Part shown: positions 5,993-12,215 of the stretch, in pieces
Numbering within the stretch: position 1 is the stretch's first letter
Layout of the letters: each line of letters begins with the position of its first letter
Source of the DNA: a bacterium
Lineage (GTDB): Bacteria; Babelota; Babeliae; Babelales; Vermiphilaceae
Direction: 5' to 3'
Assembly: GCA_030626185.1 (NCBI GenBank)
Contig: DAOUPL010000025.1
Span: 1 to 12,215 of the forward strand
DNA length: 12,215 bases
Notes under the pieces: generated by a model
What the model saw: only the letters and a program-made list of their open reading frames with translations
What the model was told of the DNA's origin: nothing
Database searches by the model: none
Program-made: the position numbers and the translations under genes

Positions 5993-7063
5993 TTACTGCT
6001 TGTCAGCATGATCTTGCAACACACGCGTAACATCATCTTGCGTAATATTCATACCGTATGACAAACCATAAAGGGTCATGGTATCTTTTACTTCATTCAA
6101 TGATTTACGACCAAAGTTTTTAATCTTAAGCGCATCATCTTCAACAATGTTAACAAGATCAATTACACGATCAATGCTCGCTTGTGCCAAACAATTGTGT
6201 GCACGAACTGATAACTCCAATACGTCAATTGGCTTAAGCAACATGTTTAATGCAGCGTCTGACAACTTAACTAATACTGGTGAAAGTGGTTGTACATCTT
6301 CTTGTGGCTCTGCTTGACGTGAAATTTCGTTAAATGGTACTTCTGCAGCAAACAAAAAGTGTTCTAATTGTGTGCGTAATACAGAAACCGCATAATGTAA
6401 TACACTCGTTGGATCTTCTGAACCATCAGTATCAATTTTTAATATCAATTTATCATAATCAATATTTTTACCAACACGAGTTTTTTCAACATCAAAAGTC
6501 ACTTTTAACACTGGTGAGAACATTGCGTCCAAATAAATACGACCATTTTCTTGATACTTTTTATCCAACGGCCATTGCGCTACTTGATACCCACGACCTG
6601 GTTCTACAAAAAATTCGATATCCAGATTACCATCACGTGCAACGTTTGCAATAACATGATCACCATTGACCAATATTAAATTATCGTCAGCTTCAATATC
6701 AGAAACACGAACTACTGTTTCGCCTGAACAACGCAAACGCATTTTTCCAGGTTTACCATCTTTGCTTGAAATAACAATTTGTTTAATGTTTAACAATACC
6801 TGCATTGCATCTTCTACAACACCTGAAATTGCTGAAAACTCATTGTTAATGTCTTTAATAACAACAGAAGTGACCGCGACACCCTCAATTGCACCTAACA
6901 ACACTCTACGAAGAGCGTTGCCAAATGTTACACCAAAACCGGTTTCTAACGGTTGTGCAATCAATTGTGCAGACGTTTCACTTAATGTCTTTTTATCCCA
7001 TTCAATTTTGGGAATAATTAACGGGCGATATTCAACTTTATTTTGTTCTTCAGTTTTAGCCAC
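5993..7063 (-). CDS. rpoA: DNA-directed RNA polymerase subunit alpha
   Basis: The alpha dimer nucleates RNA polymerase assembly, and its C-terminal domain contacts UP elements and activators. The 356 residues are somewhat longer than the usual ~310-330. The N-terminal domain (about 10-245) carries the dimer motif FGNALRRVLL (47-56) and the beta/beta' contact elements. An acidic, Pro-rich linker (about 250-265) precedes the C-terminal domain (about 268-340), in which LELSVRAHNCL keeps the DNA-contacting Arg287 and Asn290 and NFGRKSLNEVK keeps Lys320. The start is GTG (7061-7063). The AAGGAGG at 7068-7074 and the MAKT N-terminus fix it, and no in-frame ATG fits better. It lies between rpsD and rplQ as usual. 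Confidence 0.97.
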   Translation of the reverse strand: MAKTEEQNKVEYRPLIIPKIEWDKKTLSETSAQLIAQPLETGFGVTFGNALRRVLLGAIEGVAVTSVVIKDINNEFSAISGVVEDAMQVLLNIKQIVISSKDGKPGKMRLRCSGETVVRVSDIEADDNLILVNGDHVIANVARDGNLDIEFFVEPGRGYQVAQWPLDKKYQENGRIYLDAMFSPVLKVTFDVEKTRVGKNIDYDKLILKIDTDGSEDPTSVLHYAVSVLRTQLEHFLFAAEVPFNEISRQAEPQEDVQPLSPVLVKLSDAALNMLLKPIDVLELSVRAHNCLAQASIDRVIDLVNIVEDDALKIKNFGRKSLNEVKDTMTLYGLSYGMNITQDDVTRVLQDHADKQ

Positions 7064-7067
7064 GTAA

Positions 7068-7074
7068 CCTCCTT
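7068..7074 (-). promoter_or_regulatory. Consensus Shine-Dalgarno deciding the rpoA GTG start
   Basis: The minus strand reads AAGGAGG followed by TTAC and GTG. It is the strongest ribosome-binding site in the window. The 4-nt spacing is short, but no other start is suitably placed. Confidence 0.75.
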
Positions 7075-7119
7075 ATAAAATAATTACGTAATACAATTAT
7101 CATAAGCTCAACCCATATC

Positions 7120-7692
7120 TTATTTAGAATAAAGCTCAACAATAAGATGTTCTTCTATCGGTGTTTGTATGTCATTGCGTACTGGGTAACGAAGAACACG
7201 CCCAAGATGCTTATCTTTATCAAGCTCAAGCCACTCAGGAACTTTAATCGCAACTTTCATACGTTTTTCAATAACAGTTTCAACAAACGCTTTTTTATCA
7301 GCAACGTTATTCACAAATGAAACAGTGTCATTCTCTTTAACAAAAGATGATGGAGAAGAAACACGTTTTCCATTAATACATACATGACCATGAACAACAA
7401 TTTGACGAGCTTGCTTGCGAGAAGTTGCCATCTTTAAACGATACACAACATTATCAAGACGACGCTCTAAAAAGCTTAATAGGTTTTCACCAGGAGAACC
7501 TTGTGCATGTACTGCTAAGTCAAAAAAACGTTTAAACTGTTTTTCACGCATGCCATACAGGTCTTTTACTCGTTGTTTTTCATACAACTGTTTACCGTAT
7601 TCTGATCTTTTTTTCATTGCAGGACGTTTTTGTTGCTTATTTTCTGAGCTAACTTTTTTTTCACCCTGCTTTTGGCTAATTCCTCTAGTCAT
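7120..7692 (-). CDS. rpsD: 30S ribosomal protein S4
   Basis: This is a primary 16S rRNA-binding protein and nucleator of 30S assembly; in many bacteria it also represses the alpha operon. The 190 residues compare with ~200-206 typically. SEYGKQLYEKQRVKDLYGMREKQF (30-53) matches the family, and the S4 RNA-binding domain follows (about 77-140, LERRLDNVVYRLKMATSRKQARQ...HGHVCINGKRV), with a normal C-terminus ending IEEHLIVELYSK. The N-terminal ~29 residues lack the usual GP-x-x-R-x-x-RR-x-G stretch and the zinc cysteines and are instead a Lys/Gln/Ser-rich tail. The ATG is supported by AGGTGG just upstream. It sits between rpsK and rpoA, the common position. Confidence 0.95.
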   Translation of the reverse strand: MTRGISQKQGEKKVSSENKQQKRPAMKKRSEYGKQLYEKQRVKDLYGMREKQFKRFFDLAVHAQGSPGENLLSFLERRLDNVVYRLKMATSRKQARQIVVHGHVCINGKRVSSPSSFVKENDTVSFVNNVADKKAFVETVIEKRMKVAIKVPEWLELDKDKHLGRVLRYPVRNDIQTPIEEHLIVELYSK

Positions 7693-7726
7693 ACACCACC
7701 TATAATATTATCTAATAAACTTTTAT

Positions 7727-8110
7727 CTAATTACGTCGTTTTTTAGGAGGACGAGTACCATTGTGTGGCAACGGCGTAACATCACGAAGAACGGTAATTT
7801 TAAAACCTGATGCCTGAAATCCACGCACAACAGAATCTCTACCAGATCCTGGTCCTTGCAAGTTAACTTCAAGCGTTTTTATACCAGCACCCTGCATATC
7901 TTTTGCTAATGTAGTTGCAACTTGTGTTGCAGCAAAAGGTGTTCCTTGACGTGAATTTTTAAACCCAACACGTCCACAACTGCTATTAAAAATAACATCA
8001 CCATCCATAGTTGTTATAGAAACAACTGTGTTGTTGAAAGTTGATTTTACGTGCGCAATTGCAGAATCAATATTACGTTTAACTTTTTTTGTCTTTTTTT
8101 TATATGCCAT
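7727..8110 (-). CDS. rpsK: 30S ribosomal protein S11
   Basis: This is a platform protein of the small subunit that, with S7 and 16S rRNA, shapes the mRNA exit channel. The 127 residues are full length. IDSAIAHVKSTFNNTVVSITTMDGDV, SSCGRVGFKNSRQGTPFAAT, the LQGPGSGRDSVVRGFQASG loop and the C-terminal DVTPLPHNGTRPPKKRRN are all characteristic. The basic N-terminus MAYKKKTKKVKR is usual. It starts 9 nt after rpsM, with an AAAGG Shine-Dalgarno sequence. Confidence 0.97.
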   Translation of the reverse strand: MAYKKKTKKVKRNIDSAIAHVKSTFNNTVVSITTMDGDVIFNSSCGRVGFKNSRQGTPFAATQVATTLAKDMQGAGIKTLEVNLQGPGSGRDSVVRGFQASGFKITVLRDVTPLPHNGTRPPKKRRN

Positions 8111-8119
8111 TATAACCTT

Positions 8120-8503
8120 TTATTTTCTCGGCGCTTTTTTCTTACCAGCAACTGCAACGCGTTTTCCTGGTTTGCGTGTACGCGCATTTGTTTTTGTACG
8201 TTGACCACGTACTGGCAAACTTGCCTTATGACGCAATCCACGATACGAACCAATTTCTTGCAAACGCTTAATATCCAACATGATCACTTTACGTAAATCA
8301 CCTTCTGTGCGATAACTATCAGCAATTTCACGCTGAATAGCAACAATATCACCATCAGTTAAATCTCTTACGCGTTTATCAAAGTTAATTTTAACTTTGT
8401 TTAAAATATCGCGAGAAGATTTTAAGCCTACACCAAAAACACTTGTTAACGCATATTCAATACGTTTCGTATTTGGTAACAATACACCATCTATTCTTGC
8501 CAT
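8120..8503 (-). CDS. rpsM: 30S ribosomal protein S13
   Basis: This is a head protein of the small subunit that contacts the P-site tRNA and forms bridges to the 50S. The 127 residues show the family pattern: MARIDGVLLPNTKRIEYALTSVFGVG (helix-turn region), KVIMLDIKRLQEIGSYRGLRHKASLPVRGQRTKTNARTRKG-type motif (here TRKPGK), and a basic tail. The tail KRVAVAGKKKAPRK is slightly extended. The gene begins 3 nt after the rpmJ stop, and its AGGGA ribosome-binding site lies inside the end of rpmJ, implying coupling. Confidence 0.97.
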   Translation of the reverse strand: MARIDGVLLPNTKRIEYALTSVFGVGLKSSRDILNKVKINFDKRVRDLTDGDIVAIQREIADSYRTEGDLRKVIMLDIKRLQEIGSYRGLRHKASLPVRGQRTKTNARTRKPGKRVAVAGKKKAPRK

Positions 8504-8506
8504 AAA

Positions 8507-8623
8507 TTATCCCTGACGTTGCTTATGTTTTGGATTTTTTGCACATATAATACGTACAACTCCATGACGCCTAATAACTCTACAATCTTTACACATTTTT
8601 TTTACCGAAGTTCTTACCTTCAT
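8507..8623 (-). CDS. rpmJ: 50S ribosomal protein L36
   Basis: This very small gene encodes 38 residues starting MKVRTSVKKMCKDCRVIRRHG and ending NPKHKQRQG. It is the zinc-ribbon form of L36 (C+), with Cys11, Cys14, Cys27 and His33 as ligands. The usual spacing from the third Cys to His is four residues (CxxxxH). Here one extra residue (CAKNPKH) makes it five, so the protein is one residue longer than the typical 37. The ATG at 8621-8623 is preceded by AAAGG. It lies between infA and rpsM, the canonical position. Confidence 0.95.
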   Translation of the reverse strand: MKVRTSVKKMCKDCRVIRRHGVVRIICAKNPKHKQRQG

Positions 8624-8658
8624 AGTTGCCTTTCAACAAGCCTCAATATGTAATCCAA

Positions 8659-8901
8659 TTAACTCTTATGTCGCAATATTATACGACCACGCGTTAAATC
8701 ATACGGAGATAATTCAAGCGTAACTTTATCACCTGGTAAAATACGTATATAATGCATACGCATCTTGCCAGAAACATGCCCTAAAACTATATGTCCACCT
8801 TCAATTTCAACACGAAACATTGCATTTGGCAATGTTTCTTTTATAATGCCATCCACACGAATAACATCTTCTTTTTTCTTTTTATGCCTTTGTTCACTCA
8901 T
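8659..8901 (-). CDS. infA: Translation initiation factor IF-1
   Basis: IF-1 occupies the ribosomal A site during initiation and cooperates with IF-2 and IF-3. This is a single OB-fold protein: EDVIRVDGIIKETLPNAMFRVEIEGG...VLGHVSGKMRMHYIRILPGDKVTLELSPYDLTRGRI matches the family throughout. I chose the ATG at 8899-8901 (MSEQRHKKKKED, 80 residues). An in-frame ATG at 8931 would add MDHWLLLGIT and lies well inside map. Even so, the N-terminus carries a basic extension (RHKKKK) relative to the usual 72-residue form. The start overlaps the map stop by 8 nt, and a TAGGC upstream may serve as the ribosome-binding site. Confidence 0.95.
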   Translation of the reverse strand: MSEQRHKKKKEDVIRVDGIIKETLPNAMFRVEIEGGHIVLGHVSGKMRMHYIRILPGDKVTLELSPYDLTRGRIILRHKS

Positions 8902-9652
8902 TGTTATGCCTAGTAATAACCAATGGTCCATTGTCTGTTAAAATAATCGTATCTTCAACATGAGCAGCTAAACTATTATCAACTGTTTTTGCTGTCCAAC
9001 CATCATCTTCGATACAAATGTCATAATGCCCTGCAGTAATCATCGGCTCAATAGCTAACGCCATACCCACTCGTAATACAGGACCATTTGCAGGTGCACC
9101 ATAATTAAGAAGCTCTGGTTCTTCATGCATAGATTTGCCAATACCATGACCAGCAAAATCTCTCACAACACCATAACCATGCGATTCAACTACTTGCTGA
9201 ATTTTTGCAGAAATATCAGATAAATGATTACCCGAAACAGCCTGCTTAATCCCAGCATCTAGTGCATCTTGAGCAACTTGTACAAGATGACGTGCTTTTT
9301 CACTAACAGTGCCAATAAAAAAGTTACGTGCCATATCAGCACAATACCCATTCCATGAAGCACAAATATCAACAGTCACCACATCACCATCACGAATAAT
9401 TCGTTGACCAGAAGGAACACCATGAACAATCTCTTCATTAATCGATACACACGATGAATAACGATAGCCCATGTACCCTTTTGTTTTTGAAATCATGTTG
9501 TTTTTTTTTAATGCCTGCGCAACAAATTCATCAATGGCCAACGTAGAAACACCTTCAACTACAAAATGTTTCAAGTCAGCGCAAATACCGGATAATATTT
9601 TTCCAGCCGTTGCCATCTTGCGAATCATTGATTTATTTTTAATGACAATCAT
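8894..9652 (-). CDS. map: Methionine aminopeptidase, type I
   Basis: This enzyme removes the initiator methionine from nascent proteins, using a dinuclear metal centre. The 252-residue protein has the pita-bread fold motifs and all ligands: His77 (substrate-contacting, EEIVHGVP), Asp95 (VTVDICASWNGY), Asp106 (ADMAR), His169 (GHGIG), His176, Glu202 (IEPMI) and Glu233 (HVEDTI). There is no N-terminal zinc-finger extension, so it is type Ia. The start forms a TAATG overlap with the adk stop, with GAGG four nt ahead, and its 3' end overlaps infA. The adk-map-infA order is typical of the spc/alpha junction in many bacteria. Confidence 0.97.
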   Translation of the reverse strand: MIVIKNKSMIRKMATAGKILSGICADLKHFVVEGVSTLAIDEFVAQALKKNNMISKTKGYMGYRYSSCVSINEEIVHGVPSGQRIIRDGDVVTVDICASWNGYCADMARNFFIGTVSEKARHLVQVAQDALDAGIKQAVSGNHLSDISAKIQQVVESHGYGVVRDFAGHGIGKSMHEEPELLNYGAPANGPVLRVGMALAIEPMITAGHYDICIEDDGWTAKTVDNSLAAHVEDTIILTDNGPLVITRHNNE

Positions 9653-10344
9653 TAAACCTCAGCATTTTCATTATTTTTTATACCAGTAATAAAAGTACAA
9701 AAATCTTTAAATACATCTTCAACTGACTTACTTGCATCTAATGTATGCACGTAAAATCCAAGATTCTCAACACTGTCTAACAACTGTTTTTCATCTTTAC
9801 GATATAACTTTAAACGATTTTTCGCCGTTTCATGATCATCATCTGCTCTGCGTATCAAAGATGCTCCACATGCATCACAAACATGTTGTAATACTGCTTT
9901 GCCATCAAACGCATAAATGCGCTGACAATTTTTATCACTGCACGTATAACGATGAGATAACCGATCAAGTATAAGCTCATTACGTAAAACAAAATGAATA
10001 ACACGTGATTTTGTCAGTTGATTACGATCACCAAGATATTGATGTAACGCTTCAACTTGTACCACCGTGCGAGGATAACCATCTAAAATGATTGTTTCAC
10101 CCAAAGGAACACTGTTTTCTATCCAATCAAAGACCACATCAGAGACAAGCTCATCAGATATCAGATTACCAGATTTCATGGTAAAATCTATCTTTTGACC
10201 AATTTTTGTCTGATTGGCAATATGTTGTCGAAACAAGTCACCCGTTGAGAGTGACAAGAAACCAAGTTTTTCAACTGATAATGATGCAATTGTGCCTTTT
10301 CCCGAACCTGGAGGGCCCAAAAAAATGAAAACCAATTCCTTCAA
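9652..10344 (-). CDS. adk: Adenylate kinase
   Basis: It interconverts ATP + AMP and 2 ADP and maintains adenylate balance. The 230 residues show the P-loop GPPGSGKGT (10-18), the AMP-binding STGDLFR (33-39), the DGYPRT motif (88-93), and RRADDDHETAKNRL (165-178) after the LID. The LID is of the long type with four cysteines (135, 140, 156, 159), so it probably binds zinc. The first pair is spaced Cx4C (CSDKNC) instead of the usual Cx2C, while the second is CDAC. The start is TTG (10342-10344), 2 nt after the secY stop, with GAGGAC upstream, and no ATG precedes the P-loop. It ends in a TAATG overlap with map. Confidence 0.96.
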   Translation of the reverse strand: MKELVFIFLGPPGSGKGTIASLSVEKLGFLSLSTGDLFRQHIANQTKIGQKIDFTMKSGNLISDELVSDVVFDWIENSVPLGETIILDGYPRTVVQVEALHQYLGDRNQLTKSRVIHFVLRNELILDRLSHRYTCSDKNCQRIYAFDGKAVLQHVCDACGASLIRRADDDHETAKNRLKLYRKDEKQLLDSVENLGFYVHTLDASKSVEDVFKDFCTFITGIKNNENAEV

Positions 10345-10346
10345 CG

Positions 10347-11672
10347 CTAGCGTCCTCGTTTATAGCTAAGACTGCCTGAAGAAAGGAATCCTTCATAGCG
10401 ATGCTCGATCAAATACGATTCAACTTGTGATGACATCTCTAACGCAACACCAACGGCAATCAATAGCGAGGTACCACTCATAATTGCACCCAGTGGAACT
10501 GGTAATGCAAATATTGCATGTATAACTATTGGCAAAATTGCCAAGAAACCAATGTAAACAGCACCAGCAAGACCTAATCGGTTAAGAATATAAGCAAAAT
10601 ATTCTGCAGTTTTTTTACCTGGACGAATACCAGGAATAAATCCACCGCTTTTTTTAATATTTGATGCTAATTCTTCTGGATTAAAGATTAATGCTGCATA
10701 GAAAAATGAGAAAAATATAATAAGAACAAAAATTAATACCGTATGTAATAAACCACCGTAACGCAAACTGTCTGAAACAACTTGCAATGCAGGAATCCAT
10801 GAAGAAAGTGTGCTAAACAAGAAAACTGGCGCATTCAAAATAGAATTAGCCATAATCACTGGCATCACACCAACAGGATTAATTTTAAACGGAATATACG
10901 TACTTTGTCCACCATACACACGTTGACCAACAATACGACGAGAATACTGTACAGGAATCTTACGATATCCTTTTTCAAAGTAAACAATACCCGCAGTAAT
11001 TGCTAAGACTAACAAAATTACACCACCAGCAATAACTGGATCCATATAACCATCGATAACCGCTGCATACAATTTAATAAAGTCATCCGGAAAGCGTGCA
11101 ATAATACCAGCAAAAATAATCATGGAGCTACCGTTACCGATACCATAAATTGATATTTGTTCACCCAACCACATGACAAACATTGAGCCTACCGTGATAG
11201 AAAGAACAAACAAAAGTCTAAATCCCCAACCTGGCGCAACAACCAATCCAGAACGTTCAACGAATAATGAATAACCAAAACTTTGCACAATACTTAAGCA
11301 CAAAGCTAAATAACGTGTGTATTGATTAATAATTTTACGACCAAATTCACCTTCTTTAGAAAGTTGCTCTAAAGTTGGAATAGACATACTTAAAATCTGC
11401 ATCATAATCGATGCAGTAATATACGGTGTAATTCCTAAAGCAAACAATGTACATCTGCTTAAACTACCACCAGTAAAAAGATCAATGTACGATAACGCAC
11501 CTGATAAACCACCACTTTGCTCAATTAATTGATGTAATTTGTAAATATCAATACCAATAACTGGAATATGTGCACCAAATCGATGCACAATCAAAACACC
11601 CAAGGTAAACAATATTTTTTTACGTAATTCGGTAATACGAAACATATTGATAAAGTTTTTGAGCAAAATCAC
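10347..11672 (-). CDS. secY: Protein translocase subunit SecY
   Basis: SecY is the pore of the SecYEG translocon in the inner membrane. The 441 residues are about usual length and hydrophobic with ten expected spans. Recognisable are the N-terminal LRKKILFTLGVLIVHRFGAHIPVIGI, the plug/TM2 region SLSRCTLFALGITPYITASIMMQIL, the cytosolic loop EKGYRKIPVQYSRR, GGFIPGIRPGKKTAEY before the last spans, and the C-terminal LIEHRYEGFL. The start is GTG (11670-11672), 3 nt after rplO, with AAGGAGA 8 nt upstream inside rplO. Signal peptides on the small proteins at 3893-5315 would use this channel. It ends with TAG, 2 nt before adk. Confidence 0.97.
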   Translation of the reverse strand: MILLKNFINMFRITELRKKILFTLGVLIVHRFGAHIPVIGIDIYKLHQLIEQSGGLSGALSYIDLFTGGSLSRCTLFALGITPYITASIMMQILSMSIPTLEQLSKEGEFGRKIINQYTRYLALCLSIVQSFGYSLFVERSGLVVAPGWGFRLLFVLSITVGSMFVMWLGEQISIYGIGNGSSMIIFAGIIARFPDDFIKLYAAVIDGYMDPVIAGGVILLVLAITAGIVYFEKGYRKIPVQYSRRIVGQRVYGGQSTYIPFKINPVGVMPVIMANSILNAPVFLFSTLSSWIPALQVVSDSLRYGGLLHTVLIFVLIIFFSFFYAALIFNPEELASNIKKSGGFIPGIRPGKKTAEYFAYILNRLGLAGAVYIGFLAILPIVIHAIFALPVPLGAIMSGTSLLIAVGVALEMSSQVESYLIEHRYEGFLSSGSLSYKRGR

Positions 11673-11675
11673 AGT

Positions 11676-12134
11676 CTACTTCTCCTTATTAGCTACCGCT
11701 TGTCCACCACCATTTTCAATAGAAGCACGCGCTGATTTGCTAAATGCATCAACATGAATTTCTAATTTTTTTGACAAAGACTGATTGCCTAACACTTTTA
11801 CTCTATACGATTGGTTTGCTTTTAAGCGCTTAATTAATCCTTTTTCAATTAACTCTTGGCGACTTATTTTTTCACCATCTGAAAAAACACGGTCCAAATC
11901 ACTTAAATTAACAATTTGTGTTTCAACTTGAAAGCGCGCGTTAGTAAAACCACGTTTTGGCAAACGTCGATACAATGGCATTTGGCCACCTTCAAAACCA
12001 ACAGCAACGTTGCCACCAGAACGAGCTTTTTGCCCTTTGTGACCACGTCCAGAAGTTCCACCGCGACTACCGCCACGACCAACACGTTTCTTTTTTTTAC
12101 CTGATGCAGGAATCATTTCATGTAAAGCTAACAT
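11676..12134 (-). CDS. rplO: 50S ribosomal protein L15
   Basis: This is a late-assembly protein of the large subunit. The 152 residues are typical. The N-terminal MLALHEMIPASGKKKKRVGRG and the Gly/Arg-rich GGSRGGTSGRGHKGQKARSGG are the rRNA-threading extension, followed by GGQMPLYRRLPKRGFTN and the globular domain. A slightly longer Gly/Ala tail ends the protein. The ATG overlaps the rpsE stop (TAATG), with an AAGGGG ribosome-binding site inside rpsE. In most bacteria rpmD would separate rpsE and rplO, but it is absent here. Confidence 0.97.
   Translation of the reverse strand: MLALHEMIPASGKKKKRVGRGGSRGGTSGRGHKGQKARSGGNVAVGFEGGQMPLYRRLPKRGFTNARFQVETQIVNLSDLDRVFSDGEKISRQELIEKGLIKRLKANQSYRVKVLGNQSLSKKLEIHVDAFSKSARASIENGGGQAVANKEK
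11681..11687 (-). promoter_or_regulatory. Shine-Dalgarno deciding the secY GTG start
   Basis: AAGGAGA on the minus strand lies 8 nt upstream of GTG 11670-11672, within the last codons of rplO. It supports the non-ATG start and coupling to rplO translation. Confidence 0.7.
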
Positions 12135-12215
12135 TATGCGCCCCTTACGATTTCTTTAACTGTTTTACCGCGTAAGCGTGCAATATGACTCGCTGAACGT
12201 TGCTTGGAAAGCGCA
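12134..12215 (-). CDS. rpsE: 30S ribosomal protein S5, C-terminal fragment (gene runs off the window)
   Basis: The minus-strand frame ending at TAA 12134-12136 encodes the last 26 residues, with ...HIARLRGKTVKEIV and a short GA tail. LRGKTVEEI is the characteristic C-terminus of S5, a decoding-accuracy protein of the small subunit. The identification rests on this motif and on its position directly upstream of rplO, so it is probable rather than certain. It is too short for other features. Confidence 0.8.
   Translation of the reverse strand, partial: ALSKQRSASHIARLRGKTVKEIVRGA

Noticed and set aside
8902..8931. Upstream ATG at 8931 for infA (adds MDHWLLLGIT)
   Set aside because: It lies inside map, adds residues foreign to IF-1, and the ATG at 8901 gives the expected family N-terminus region.
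1..12215. tRNA/rRNA genes, CRISPR arrays, insertion sequences, prophage or defence genes
   Set aside because: No cloverleaf-like sequence, regularly spaced repeats, transposase motifs or defence-family motifs were seen on either strand.

Overview
This is an AT-rich window with tight gene packing. Its right two thirds is a canonical bacterial ribosomal-protein cluster, and its left third is accessory. An ankyrin-repeat gene, a run of very short signal-peptide-bearing membrane proteins with no recognisable family, and frameshifted remnants among them point to a host-associated, reduced-genome bacterium. The style (ankyrin proteins plus many tiny exported proteins beside intact housekeeping genes) resembles Dependentiae (TM6/Babeliales) or a similar intracellular lineage. 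That assignment is inference; no 16S or other decisive marker is present.

Layout. (1) 1-785, plus strand: the 3' part of an ankyrin-repeat gene. Its upstream coding frame is out of phase with the downstream frame by one base, and the two join cleanly at an A6 run. (2) 794-832: a perfect 17-bp hairpin, then an extended -10 promoter (862-870). (3) 903-3620, plus strand: a complete SbcC/Rad50-type ATPase with zinc hook, without an adjacent sbcD. (4) 3624-5315, minus strand: five small exported/membrane protein genes in tandem, tightly spaced or overlapping. Two (4201-4576 and 3624-3900) are broken by single-base frameshifts that had to be reconstructed by hand. Two others (4602-4925 and 4953-5315) share a nearly identical signal peptide and a 79-nt direct repeat. 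(5) 5350-5595, minus: a stand-alone Nfu-type Fe-S scaffold protein. (6) 5621-12215, minus: rplQ, rpoA, rpsD, rpsK, rpsM, rpmJ, infA, map, adk, secY, rplO and the 3' end of rpsE. In transcription order this is the spc-alpha order rpsE-rplO-secY-adk-map-infA-rpmJ-rpsM-rpsK-rpsD-rpoA-rplQ. rpmD (L30) is missing between rpsE and rplO.

The ribosomal genes are spaced by 2-57 nt or overlap (TAATG at rpsE/rplO and adk/map, 8 nt at map/infA), so translation is probably coupled. rpoA and secY start with GTG and adk with TTG, each behind a Shine-Dalgarno sequence. There is no obvious terminator between rplQ, nfu and the first small exported gene, so the accessory array may be fed by read-through from the ribosomal operon. 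The most interesting material is the small exported array with its duplication, its conserved leader and its decay by single-base insertions.
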